Positions 1 to 11,670 of a stretch of DNA of 64,000 nt are shown here, in pieces; position 1 is the first letter of the stretch; each line of letters begins with the position of its first letter. This DNA is from Deroplatys truncata (lineage: Eukaryota; Arthropoda; Insecta; Mantodea; Mantidae), in contig CM060990.1 in assembly GCA_030765065.1 (NCBI GenBank), positions 215,799,290-215,863,289 on the forward strand, given 5' to 3'. The position numbers and the translations under genes were made by a program. The notes under the pieces were generated by a model. The model searched no databases, was not told the DNA's origin, and worked only from the letters and a program-made list of their open reading frames with translations.

Positions 1-1564
1 ATAACTTCAAAATTTGAAGAGAAAATTCACACGTTTCCTATCTAATCACTTGTCTAAGACATCTCCACACTCTCTGAAATGATTTCAGTGTAATTCATTA
101 ACATCCTGTATAATTACTTGAACAACCTACCACACAGCATTTTCTAAGTAAACCTATTCACAAATATTTTGTAGCAATTGCATTTCTGAGAATAACAAGG
201 GGTGCATAAACTGAAAGAACCTTGTAAATCAATCTGAAGTTTCTTAGAGTGGAGGATACCTATTTATTAGCTGATTCCATCAACACTGCATTTCAGAGAC
301 CAAATTACTCCACATGAAGTACGACTTCCAAGATATTGGGCTGAATTAATGGTTCTCAAGAAACCATAATATATAACTGTCATAGAGCTGGAATAAAAGC
401 ATCTCTACAATTTGTTCGAGAATACATGCACAGAAGTTCAACACTGCAGTCAGACCTCCAAGGATGAAAATGGAAGTAATAGCTCCAGAAACTAATACCT
501 CATAAATTAAAGTGTAAGTGACATAGAGTTACAAAACAGATTCCACAATTATACAAGTATAATTTGGATGTCACGGTTACTAAATTCCTCTGAACTTAAT
601 GATTCACAGAATTGTTTATGCAATTCTGAGTTAAATACGATATGCTCCACTCATTTCATATAGGGACCAAAAATGAGTGTAGTTTTAAGGGTTTGATTCA
701 AAATTACATTGCTAGTTTAAATGATTTATTGACTTACATCGATCCAAGTAAGTCTTCTGCTGTTTCATTAGTTTGCCGGTGTGGGGAACGATACGAATAT
801 AGGCAAAATTTAATTCCTGTAAAACTATTAATTTGACAGGCGAAATTGCAACCATTTCTTTCATATAACATAATCATATCAATCAAATGCAAATCAATTA
901 CAGGGCTATTATCACATCCAAAAGTAATTGTTAAATATAATTATGGCTCCATGAGGATTAAACATATCTTTAATGAATAAGTACAGAACCGTTACTTTCA
1001 GAGATAAAACAGTAATAATACAATATTGTATGATGAAAGATTGAGTCACGCTTATTGACACTCACCTTCATAATTAATTAACAATATTGTATGTTTAGCT
1101 ATACAACTACTATCAACTAAAGTTACATAACATGAAATAAAGTAGTAGTAAATATGCAAACTGCTCTTCAATTGTGTCATAATCCCCATCCCCCAATCCA
1201 ATGTCTATTTTCCTACCTATTATGAAGAATTTAAACCAAATGTAATGTTTGTAGAAGTGACTATCCCTTTCAGCCATTGAAATTATAGAACTAGAAATTA
1301 AAAAGATGCACACATTAAATCAATCCATTTTAATAAAAAAAAATTAATACTTAGATGCCAACCATATAAAAATAATTGGAAAAATATTAGAGAATCTTTA
1401 ATTGCCTTTACGAAAACCACGAATTTGGATATTGACTTATTTAAATCAAGCCAGTTTTTACATCCACTTTTGAATGAAGCTGAAGCATACTTAATTCTTA
1501 TTTTTATACAAGCAATTACATAAATATTGTTATGGTTGGATTAATCTGATTTAGACATGCCTAC
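1..1564. other. Intronic DNA, nothing recognised
   Basis: AT-rich sequence downstream of RhoGAP exon d in gene orientation. I looked on the minus strand for the next RhoGAP exon (the part after the LPPPHYR motif) and did not find it. Short open stretches on both strands resemble nothing I know. Confidence 0.5.
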
Positions 1565-1798
1565 CTGTAATGAGGAGGTGGCAGCTTTTGTACAGCATCT
1601 CTCATTCGAAGAAGCCTATAACCTTCCTCCTGGCTGGACTGTATGGCATTTACAAATGTATGATAGAGCTGATAAGTGCACAGTGGATTTGGGAGTTCAC
1701 GGAAATACATCTTCAGTAACGAAGCTACTGAATGTATGTCCTGTAGAATTGCTTCATCTTCATATAATGCAGGAATACGATCCTCGTCAAATGCATTT
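1565..1798 (-). CDS. CdGAPr: CdGAPr/ARHGAP32-33-like gene, exon d (RhoGAP core)
   Basis: This exon encodes 77 full codons of a RhoGAP domain, the module that speeds GTP hydrolysis by Rho-family GTPases (Cdc42/Rac in this subfamily) at the cell cortex. On the minus strand it reads from NAFDEDRIPALYEDEA through DIHSVASLLKMYFRELPNPL to VQKLPPPHYR. The FRELPNPL block and the QxLPPPHYR block are hallmarks of the ARHGAP32/33 group. The acceptor is a pyrimidine-rich tract ending in TTAG before 1798. The donor is AG|GTAGG after 1565. The exon opens with one base that completes an AGA codon begun by exon c, so the joined protein reads QKLR-NAFDE, and it ends in phase 2. A forward open stretch over the same bases is a shadow. 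The orthologue group is clear; the exact paralogue name is inferred. Confidence 0.93.
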
Positions 1799-2966
1799 CT
1801 AAGAAAGAAGGAAAGAAAAAAGATTCATACACAAAATTTCTCCATAATGAAGCACATTACTCTCCACCATATTTTTTATTTTACTTGTATATGGCTCTCA
1901 TAATTTTCATTTATAATCCTATACAGAGCTCTAAGAATATAACTCCCATTTTCAAGTTAACAAGGATGAGAACTAATGGAATAAAAGTAAATTACTGGCG
2001 TTTTTACTATTAATGCTTACTTTTTACAAAATATAATTTAGACACACAATTTATTTCTTGAAATAAAATTGTAATTGTTACAACACAGTAAAAAATGTAT
2101 ACCATATCGAGGGTTTGGTAATGTTGCAGACCCCAGCACTTGAAAGGCACATATCAAAAATATGAGCAGTGTGCACTTGTTTAGTGCTTTGGCTAATGGC
2201 TGAGATTTTAATAATCATGTGCTACAATAAGGTGACCAAAACACAGTTGCCAGGACAGTTCCTTTTTTGTGTCAGCAACTTATTGGAAGACAACAGTATT
2301 CCTACACTGGGTGATCATTTCAAAGTGTGCCATGAGGTGCTGTATGATGTGACTTGTCTAGCCATTGAGCCTTGAATGCCATTCACCTAGTACTTCTGCA
2401 GGACACATTTGTTGGAAAAGTTACCTGTTCAATATCAAAGGTCCATGAAAGTTGTAAGCAGGGTGCTTGTTATCATCACTGGTGTAAGGCAAACACGAAT
2501 TTGTCAACACAGTGTATTGCAGCTCCCTTCCACAAATTTAAACAAAAACGTTAGCTGTCAGGAATGAATGGACATTGTTAGGGTTATGCAAGAAAGATTA
2601 ACATATTGGATTGTTTATTTTATTTTACTTAAAAATTTCTTGTGTCACATTACAAGGTGTGTTATTTGATCTAAGATTTATGATTACTGTGAACCACTCT
2701 GCCTAATAATCAAAAAGGGATGAGGATACGTAATATGTATTTTGTGTACATAAGCACAATTAAATCAGAAATCAATTATTGGAATACAGATACATGTCAG
2801 GTTGAACCCTCAAACCTAAAATTAGTACTAATTTCTTCTTCAAAATATTACCCTCCTCTGTGTAAGACTTACACCCTTAAGGACTTACAAGACAGTGGGC
2901 CATATGAATAAACCTGAAGCACAAGCTTAGAAGATAAAGGTGAAAATCAGAGAATTTACTTGCAAG
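1799..2966. other. Intron 3 unique DNA, unrecognised
   Basis: AT-rich intronic sequence between exon d and the first LINE tail. A stretch near 2160-2560 has higher complexity and two adjoining forward open frames of about 60-70 codons. I cannot match either to a family and do not call a gene. Confidence 0.4.
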
Positions 2967-2968
2967 TG

Positions 2969-3001
<33 letters not shown>

Positions 3002-3395
3002 GATGGGGTTTAAGGGCACTCAACATCTAAGGTTATTAGTGTCCTCACAATGTATAAAAAAAGAAAATTTAAAAGCCAAAAATTAAAATACGACACACAA
3101 ACCCCCTTGGTCGAAAACAGTAAAACCAACAGACCAAATTCTAAAAACCACCACACTAAAATCCTGGTCAAAAAGAGTAAAACGATGTGTCAAGAGCTGC
3201 AGAACACATGGGACATGAACACCATATGTCCACTGGGGAGAAGAGCCCCATTAAAAAGATAATATAAAAACACACAGCTAAAAGGTGCTCAGCACATCAA
3301 ATGCGTCGGCTAAAACCAATGTCGCTGATAAAATGTAAAAGACATTCTACAGCATGCGCGTCGTGTGCCAAAACGTTGGCTATGCCAACAGGCAG
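2967..3395 (-). mobile_element. I-group LINE copy A, 3' end only
   Basis: It begins at its 3' tail, an uninterrupted GAT/TGA repeat at about 2968-3001. It carries the family's 3' untranslated region with a decayed form of the terminal hairpin, then the last part of ORF2 around the conserved VGIANVLA region. The 5' end of this copy is joined without a gap to the TGATGATGATGAG tail of copy B. Confidence 0.85.
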
Positions 3396-4780
3396 TGATG
3401 ATGATGAGATGTGGCTTAAGGTCGCTAAACAGCTAAGGTTATTTGCGCCATTACAAGGTATCAAATATAAAATTTAAAAGTCAAACTAAAAAACCACACA
3501 CAGACCCGCTTGGTCAAAAACATTAAAAAACAAAACAGACCAAATACTAAAATCTACACACCAAAATCATGGTCAACAGAAGACTTAAATGTGTCATGGG
3601 ACATGAGCGCCATATGTCCAGTGGGGAGGAGTGCCCCCATTAAAAAGATGATATAAAATCAAACAGCTAAAAGACGCTCAGCGCATCAAATGCGACGGCT
3701 AAAACCAATGTCAGTGATAAAACGTAAAAGACATTCTACAGCATGCGCGTCGTCTGCCAAAACGTTGGCTATGCCAACAGGCAGACCCACGCGAACGCGC
3801 AATGGAGCTAAAACTTGAAAAACTGTTAAAATGTGACGCACCGTTAATGGCATATCACACTGACCACACAGTGGTGCGGGCTCACCACTAGCAGGTATCT
3901 ATGACTAAAAAGGCAATGTCCGATTCGTAGACAAGCTAAAATCACCTCTTCCGGTGAGAAGAACGAGAAGAGGTGCTCCAGATTAACGGGAGAGGTTTAA
4001 CCTCCCGCAACTTGTTCCCCCGAAGGGCCGTCCACTCATCGCTCGAAAGCGAGAGAATGCGGTGACGAAAAACAACACTCAAATCAAACGAGGGAACAAC
4101 AGAGGTAAAAAATCTGGAGGATAAAATCGCCGATTTGGCAGCGGCGTCGGCAGATTCGTTCCCTGAGATGCCCACATGACCTGGAATCCACACGAAGGAC
4201 ACGCTGATGCCAAAAGCACCAAGCGGGTGGAGCAGGTCATGAAAGCGCTGTACGAGCGAGTGGTAACTGTACAGCGCGCGAATACTTTGAAGAGCACTCA
4301 GGGAATCCGAACAAATAAAACAGTGTCGTAAGTCGTGCCGCTGGACGTATAAAAGTGACTGATAAATGCTAAAACGTTCGGCGGTAGAAATCAAACATTG
4401 TTCGGGTAAACGAAAGGTAAAACTGCAATGACCACAAACAAAGGCACACCCTACGCCAACATAAGTCTTAGACCCATCAGTATAAATAAAATGACATTCC
4501 CCGAATTGCGCCTGTAGTTCTAAAAACGCTGATCTAAAGACTGAGGAAGGGGTCTCATTCTTCGGCATCGACGTTAACCCAAGGTGACAGAGGGCCTCAG
4601 CGCGCAACCAAAGAGGAAAACACGTTTCCCCCCTGGAAAGAGCCGGAGCTGGCGTAACGTCCAAGGGTGGTCTGGCAAGCTTGAGAGTCAGCATGCGTAG
4701 CTGCACAATAGCATCTCACGCCTGAAGGACAGCGGAGGCTCTGCAGCTTCAGCATATAAACTTGGTACATAGCTGCTTGG
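3396..4780 (-). mobile_element. I-group LINE copy B, 5'-truncated (RNase H half)
   Basis: The copy runs from a short TGA tail through the 3' untranslated region and the ORF2 C-terminal zinc knuckle into the RNase H domain. The largest open piece is 4706-3942, with RNase H motifs FIYTDGSK, a SDSLSALQS block and WIPGHVGISGNESADAAAK. It ends in the RT-thumb region (LYAEAAE) at about 4780 and is followed at once by the tail of copy C. ORF2 is interrupted near 3940. Confidence 0.88.
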
Positions 4781-6179
4781 ATGATGATGATGATGATGAT
4801 GATGATTAGATGCTGTTTAAGGGCGCTAAACAGCTATGGTCATCAGCGCCCTTACAAAGTATAAAATATAAAGTCCAAAAATAAAATATGGGTAAAAAAC
4901 AGCATCTACAAAAACACAATAAAACAAGCCACCGAATTTTAAAAACACCACAAAAACATAGTAAATAAAACAACACAAGAGTAAAACGACGTGTCAGGAA
5001 GTGTAGAAAGCAAGGGACAAGAGCGCCAAATCTCTCCTAGGGAGAACAGTCCATATTAAAAACGCACAGTATAAAGCTACAAATATAAAAGACGTTCAGC
5101 GCATCAATTGCGCCGATTAAAACCACTATCAAGGATAAAACCTAAAAGTCATTCTACAGTCTGCGCGTCGTCTGCCAAAACGTTGGCAACACCAACAGGC
5201 ACAGACACACGAATCCTCTATGGTGCTAAAACCTGACACTAAGTTAAAATTTGACGTACCGTTAAGGGTGCCGCACACTGAACACAGAGTGACGCAGGAT
5301 CACCACTAAGCAAATGTCTATGACCAAAAATGCAATCCGATACGAAGTAGTGTTAAAATCACCTCTTCCCGACGAGAAGCACGAGAAGAGGTGGCCAGAC
5401 AACCGGACAGGTATAACGTCCCGCAACTTGTTCCCCCAAAGTGCCACCCACTCATCGCGCCAACGCGGTGCCGTAAAAGAATATAAGAATCGGAGGAGGG
5501 AACAACACAGGTAAAACATCTGGGTAATAAAATAGCCGATTTGGCAGCGGCGTCGGCAAACTCGTTACCTAAAATGCCCACATGACTCGGAATCCACACG
5601 AAGGAGACGCTGGTGCCAGAAACACCGAGCGAGTGGATGAGATCATGTATGCGCTGTACAAGTGGGTCGTAGTGGTACAACGCGTTAATACTCTGAAGGA
5701 CACTCAGGGAGTTTGCGCAAAGAACACAGTGCCGTAACTCATGCCGCTGGATGTATAAAAGTGACTGACAAACACTAAAAAGTTATGCGGTAAAAATCGA
5801 ACATTGCCCCGGTAATCGAAAGGTAAAACTATGTTGACCTAAAACAAAGGCACAGCCTACTCCATCATCAGTCTTAGATCCATCAGTAAATATAAAAGTA
5901 AAGTCCCCAAATTGCGCCTGCAGTTCTAAAAACGATGATCTATAGACTGAAGGAAGGGTAGCATTCTTTGGTATCGACGTTAACCCAAGGTGACAGTGGG
6001 CCTCAGCGCGCAACCATGGAGGAAAACACGTTTCCCCCCTGGGAAGGGCCGACGCTGGCGTAACGTCCAAATGCCGAAGAAGCTGTCAAAATCGAACCCC
6101 TGTAGATAGCAAAGCAGAGGAGCAAATTAAATACTGCCGATCATGCGAATCCTCGAAAAATAACTCGAAGGACGTGTGG
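4781..6179 (-). mobile_element. I-group LINE copy C, 3' part
   Basis: It starts with a (GAT)8-like tail and an intact terminal hairpin near 4819-4853. It then covers the ORF2 C-terminus and RNase H in broken frames (pieces at 5262-5680 and 5783-6070) and stops at the region encoding FEDSHDRQYL, near 6179. There it switches to copy D, whose matching sequence begins about 150 residues further on in ORF2. The two copies share only one or two bases at the switch point, so this is an internal-to-internal join. Confidence 0.82.
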
Positions 6180-9065
6180 TATATAAAATAACAATCCCCG
6201 AACTGTGCCTGCAGTTCTAAAAAGGCGGATCTAAGGACGGAGGCAGGGGTCGCATTTTTCGGCATCGACGTTAGCCCAAGGTGGATCTGTGCCTCAGCGG
6301 GCGACCATGGAGGAAAACGCGTTTCCCCTCGTGGAAGGGTCGGCGCTGGCGTAACGTCCAAATGCCAAAGTAGCAGTCGAAATCGAACCCCTGGAGGGAG
6401 CAATGCAGAAGAGCTAACTACATATTGTCGATCAAGTGAATCCTCAAAAAATTTCGTGAAGGACGGGTGGTCAGGCAAGCTTGAAGGTCGACAGGCATAG
6501 CTGCACAAGAGCAGCTCACGCCGGAAGGACAGCGGAGGCTCTGCAGCTTCAGCATACAGACTGGGAACAGGGCTGGTTGGAAAAGCCCCCGTAGCGACTC
6601 TTATGCCACGATTGTGAATGGCATTCAATCGACGTAACACAGATGGACGTGCCAACGAATAGACAATGCACCCGTAAGCAAGCTTTGTTTGGACCAAAGA
6701 GCGATAAAGGCGAAGGACGGTCCGATCAGCTCCCCAGGATGTGCCACTTAAAACACGTAAAAGATTAAGACAACGGTCACAATTTGGTTTTAAAAAGGAA
6801 ATGTGCGAGGTCCAACACAACTTCCTATCAAAAATCAACCCCAAAAATTTCGCCTCGCCTGCAAACGGAAGTATCCCTGGTCCAAGATGGAAAGAGGGCG
6901 GAGGGAAAGCCTTCCGGCGCTAGATATTGATACAGACGGATTTTTCGGCGCAAAAATTAAAGCCTTTGGCGTTACTCCAGCCATAGAGACGGTCGATACA
7001 GCTCTGGAAACGGCATTCGAGTAGACAGGTCCGCCGTGAAGTGCAATAAATGGCAAAATCGTCAACGAAAAGGGACGATGAAATGCCAGGTGGAATACAA
7101 TCAAGAATGGGGTTGATAGCTATTGCAAAAAGTGTGACACTGAGTACAGAGCCCTGCGGTACTTTGTTCTCTTGAATAAAAAGACTAGATAAAACCCTGC
7201 CCACACGTACACGAAACACGCGGTCCGTCATAAACTCCCGAAGAAATATGGGAAGACGACCGCGCATATTCCATGCGTGAAGTGTACGTAAAATGCCGCC
7301 CCTCCAACAAGTGTCAAAAGCTTTCTCCAAGTCAGAAAACACAGCCACGGTTTGACACTTTCTCAGAAATCCATTCATAATATGCGTCAACAGGGAAAGC
7401 AGATGGTCGACGGTACAGCGATATCGACGAAATCCGCACTGAGCGTTCGCTAGTAATTTCTGAGACTCAAGCCACCATGTCAACCGCCCGTTGACCATGC
7501 GCTCCATCACCTTGAAAACGCAACTGGTGAGGGAGATAGGGCGGTAGCTGGAAGGAAGTTGGCGATCCTTCCCAGGCTTAAGTATAGGGACAATGGTGGC
7601 TTCGCGCCAAACGGAAGGAAAAAGGCCGTCTTGCCAAATACGGTTATAGGCCTGTAAGAGAAAGAGTTTACTGTCGGCTGAAAGGTTCTTTAACATCAGG
7701 ACATGTATGCCGTCCGGCCCAGGAGCGGAGTGCCTAGAGCAATGAAGAGCGTGCTCCAGCTCCCTCATTGTGAAAAGTTCATCATAACACTCATTATTAG
7801 CAGACCGAAAATTAAAGCTGTCGGAATCCAGCCGGTCTTTGATACAGCGAAAGCCGGCGGAATAATGGCCTGAACTGGAAACCGCCTCAAAGGCAGCACC
7901 CAGAGTGTTAGCGATGGCAGCCGGATCTACTATGATGGCATTAGGAACCTGAAGGCCAGAAACAGTACAATTTGACACATTACCTGAGAAGCGACGAAGT
8001 TTATCCCAAACAACAGATGAAGGCGTAGAGCGATTAAAAGACTCGACAAAACGAGCCCACGACGCCTTCTTGCTATCCTGAATAATGCGACAAGCCCCGG
8101 CGCGCCATTGTTTAAGTCACCAAATTATCAACTGTAGGGTGGCGCCGAAACACCCTAAGTGCAATTCTACGGGCACGACCGGCGTCCCGACAATCCTCGT
8201 TCCACCACGGAACAGGTATTCGCCGAGGCTGAGAGGATGAACGGGGTATTGCGCGTTCGGCGGCAGAGAAAATAGTAGACGTAAGGTGCTGCACTAGTTG
8301 GTTAATGTCGGTGAAGGGCTGGTCGTCAAAATGCACGAGGCTGGAATACAAGCTCCAGTCGGCTTTTGCGAATATCCAGGTAGGTACTCTGGAATGCTGT
8401 ACGTGGTGTGACAAAAGAGAAACGATGCAGGGCTAATGGTCGCTGGAGTAGGTTTCAGCGACGACGTTCCACTGCAGACGAGTAGCAAGCTGGAGTGAGC
8501 AAACGGCAAGGTGTAAATGAGAAAATGTACCGGAAGAATCACAAAGAAACGTAGGCTCGCCTGTATTGAGAATACAGAGATTGAACTGGTAAAAAATGTC
8601 AGAAAGAAGAGCTCCCCTCGCACAAGCCCTTGGCGAACCCCACAGGGGGTGATGGGCATTAAAATCTCCCAACAGGAGAAACGGTGTCGGGAGACCGGAC
8701 AGGAGAGCTCGAATGTCCGCGGGAGCGAGGGGAGACGATGGAGGTGAATATACAGGGCAAACAGAAAAGAAACAACCGGGTAACTGCAGTCTAATGGCAA
8801 CAGCTTGCAAGTCGGACGTAAGAGCAAGAGGTTGCAAATGAACGTCGTTACGCACTAATAACATGACACCTCCATGAGCAGGAGCATCCTCCTCCGGTTC
8901 AAGATCGTAGCGAACCGGAGTGTACCCTCGAAATTCGAAAGGGTCATGAGGGCGAAGCTTAAGTCTCCTGCAAACACACGACCATAGAGGAATGGGAACG
9001 CAATAAACGTTGCAGTTCCCCCTATACGATCGAACACCACGTAAATTCCAGCTCAGGTTAGCCAT
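6180..9065 (-). pseudogene. LINE ORF2 of copy D (endonuclease-RT-partial RNase H), broken
   Basis: It starts with MANLSWNLRGVRS at 9065, the usual ORF2 start of this family. The endonuclease part (9065-8112) shows the LLGDFNAHHPLWG block. The RT part (7978-6920) shows FSDLEKAFD, VPQGSVLS and SLFVDDFAIYC, the catalytic block, with F-V-D-D in place of the commoner Y-A-D-D. The thumb and start of RNase H lie at 6844-6180. The frame changes at least three times (near 8430, 8050 and 6900), and a stop lies inside the endonuclease, so no full product can be made. Confidence 0.85.
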
Positions 9066-9102
9066 GAATAAAGGGGATAAACTGTCTACTTAGAAGGGTG
9101 GC

Positions 9103-10354
9103 TTAAAATAATCTTCTGCTTAACCTTTGGGCTCGGGCTTTTTGTATGGAGTTGGTCAGACTCCATAGCGTCCTCGAGGGGAGGGCCCACGCGCTCAGAG
9201 CCAGAAATCGATTCAAGCACCGTGAATCGGTTCTGGGTAGCAATGGGTGAAGGTGGCCTCTGAGCGCGGCTTGTCCCAGGATTCGAGGAGGAGAAGGTGA
9301 ACTTTTCTTACCGCGAGCACGCGGAGGGTCTTTCAAAAAATCTTCCTTGCGTAGCTTCTGTTTCGGTTTCTTGTCAGCGCCTTGCGACTTCATAACCTTT
9401 GGACCAGCTTTAGATGGTTTGCTAACTGTGGCTGAAATGGACGGCCGGATGGTAGTGGCGGTCAAGACGGTCATGGTCCAGGTCTGTGTTTTGGCATCCT
9501 TCCGGGGTACTGGCGAGGCAGCAACAAAACTAAATGTACCAGATCGCAAGAACGAAGGCTGGCGCGCATGGTAACGCCCCCGGGCTTCAGCGAAGGAGAG
9601 TTTCTCCTTTACCCGGATCTCCTGGATCGCCGTCTCGTCCAAGTACCGCGGACAGTCGGAAAATAACGCAGAATTAGACCCTTTACAATTAACGCAGACG
9701 GATCCGGATGAACAGTTACCTTCGTGTGACGGCTGGATGCATGAGGCACAGATGGATATGGCACTCTTACAAGAGACTTGCGTATGCCCAAAACGTTGGC
9801 ATTTACAACAACGCAGATGTCTAGGAATATAGGGCATCACCTCAATACGTTCGTACCCTGCCGAAATACTAGTGGGCAGATCGACGCCATCGAAGTGAGA
9901 AAAAGAGTACGAGTGGGAACCAACACTTCGTCGCGTTTAGTCTGCACTCGATGAACCACTGTAGCCTTTGGTCGGAAAGATATTTGACCAGTTCATCGTC
10001 AGATATTCCGTCGAGGCTGTGAGTGGTGACGACGCCTCGACAGGTATTCAAGGTACGGTGCTTCTCAACACGGATAGGATAACCGTGGAGACGCGTGGCG
10101 CGTAACAAGGAGTTTCTTTGTTGTTCGGACTTGCTCTGATCCAACAAAGAACCATTCCGAAGACGAGTGCAGGCTTGAAAAGAACCAGCAATAGTATCAA
10201 TCCCCTTTTGAATAACAAAAGGGTTCACTTTCTCAAAAGATTGGCCTTCCTCTGTTCGGCTAATTATTAAGTAACAACCAGATGTCGGTGGTGCTACATC
10301 TGTTGCAAAGACTTTTCGGCGCTTGTTGGAATTAATGGAGAAAGGGTGCTCCAT
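9103..10354 (-). pseudogene. LINE ORF1 (gag-like, CCHC) of copy D, broken
   Basis: The frame opens at MEHPFSINSNKRRKV (10354), the form most copies share, so this Met is probably the family's ORF1 start. The N-terminal half (10354-9869) and the zinc-knuckle half (9840-9103) are in different frames, with the break near 9850-9900. Three knuckles are visible: CCKCQRFGHTQVSC, a C-x2-C-x4-H-x3-C unit and CVNCKGSNS...DC. ORF1 proteins of this type bind element RNA and form the ribonucleoprotein. Confidence 0.83.
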
Positions 10355-10968
10355 AGCGAAAGAAATCCTTCACCATTGCAAAGTCTCCGACCTCGGGCTG
10401 AGTTCCCGGGCGTTATCCCGGCTTGGGTGAGTGGCCTATCTATATCAAACACACCCTAGGGTCACACCCCCCAGAAAATATACAGAAGCACCCAATCGGC
10501 GTCAGAAGTCAGCAGCTCATGCAATGGCCCCTCGCGGGACTGCAGTTGAACAGCGGATACGAACACATTCCATACATGACGCCAATACCCACTCACCCAG
10601 CTGCGCATTCAGTGCGCGGGTATCCGTCAAGCTGTGTCACGGAGGATTAAAATAAAAGGACAAAAGAAACTAAAAGTGTTTGGGCGTTTCGCACGCAAGG
10701 TAGGCCGGCGAAGAAGTAAAAGAGATGTGTAAATGAATGGGCCTGGGGCGAAATGTGCATAAACAGAAGAGAGAAACGATGGCGAGGGCGTCATGGAAAG
10801 AAATGCACAGAACGCACGAGAGCCTACCTTGAGTCCCCCGGTCACGAGAACGAACCCACCTCGATCGGACGGGGATGAAGTGATGAAAATGGCGATGAGT
10901 GGCTAGGGAACCCCCGGGTTCGCCAACACCCGTACTCACATAAGGTGAGTCCCTGGGGGGAGAGAATA

Positions 10969-11342
10969 GTAGACGAAATGTGCTGCACCATTTGGTTAAC
11001 GTCAGAGAAGGGCTGGTCCTGAAAACAAACGAGGCTGGAATACAATCTCCAGTCGGCTTTACCGAATATCCAGGTAGGAACTCTGGAATGCTGGACGTGG
11101 GGAGATAGAAGAGAAACGATGCAGGGGTAATGGTCGCTGGAGTAGATGTCAGGGACGACGTTCCACTGAAGACGACTAGCAAGCTGGATGGAGCAAACGT
11201 CAAGGTCTAAATGAGAGAGGGAACCAGAAGAATCAGAAATAAAACTACGTTTTCCTGTATTGAGGATAGAGATTGAACTGATCAAAAATGTCGGAAAGAA
11301 GAGCACCCCTCGCACAAGCCCTTGGCGAACCCTATAGGGGGT
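10969..11342 (-). mobile_element. I-group LINE copy H, first part (endonuclease C-terminal region)
   Basis: This encodes the second half of the endonuclease: the DSSGSLSHLDLDVCS and YSSDHYPCIVSLL blocks, ending near ISSTILS. It is one side of copy H, which is split by copy G. The other side starts at 23331 with the immediately upstream endonuclease sequence. At the break the two sides share a degenerate repeat of about 13 bp (ending AGGGGGT), consistent with an old target duplication. Its low-coordinate end is joined to the 5' terminus of copy D. Confidence 0.72.
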
Positions 11343-11670
11343 TGTGATGATGATGAGATGCGGTTTAAGGGCGCTAAACTGCTAACGTCATCAGTGCCCT
11401 TACAATGTATAAAAATTTAAAGTCCGAAATATAAAAGACGGTTAAAAGAACCGCATAAGTAAAAAAACGGGACACAAACCCGCGATGTCCAAAAAGCTAA
11501 AAACAACAATACACCAATCCCAAAAACACACTAAAAGCATAGGCAATAAAAGAGTAAAACGTGTCAAGAACTGTAGAATGCGAGGGACATGAGCGCCTTA
11601 TGTCCACTTGGGAGTAGACCCCATTAAAACAGATATAATAAAATTAGAAAGCTAAAGGTCGCTCAACGCA

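Larger units (their letters stand above)
6180..10968 (-). mobile_element. I-group LINE copy D, complete 5' end but lacking its 3' end
   Basis: Copy D holds part of RNase H, the RT, the endonuclease, ORF1 and a 5' untranslated region of about 600 bp that ends with the family's 5' terminus (sense strand C-run, AGGG, then CTCAC-TTATGTGAG). The ORF2 C-terminus and 3' untranslated region are absent: the copy is joined to C at about 6179. Its 5' terminus abuts endonuclease-coding sequence of copy H at 10969. A LINE with a perfect 5' end and a missing 3' end does not fit ordinary target-primed insertion followed by 5' truncation. Confidence 0.85.

Noticed and set aside
642-836. 64-codon forward frame as a host exon
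   Set aside because: No family resemblance, no splice context, and AT-rich composition like its surroundings.
1557-1802. Forward 81-codon open frame as a small gene
   Set aside because: The minus strand over the same bases is a clear RhoGAP exon with splice sites; the forward frame is a shadow.
6741-7024. Plus-strand frames inside the LINE copies
   Set aside because: They are antisense to recognisable RT, endonuclease and RNase H codons and recur in each copy only because the sense strand is conserved.
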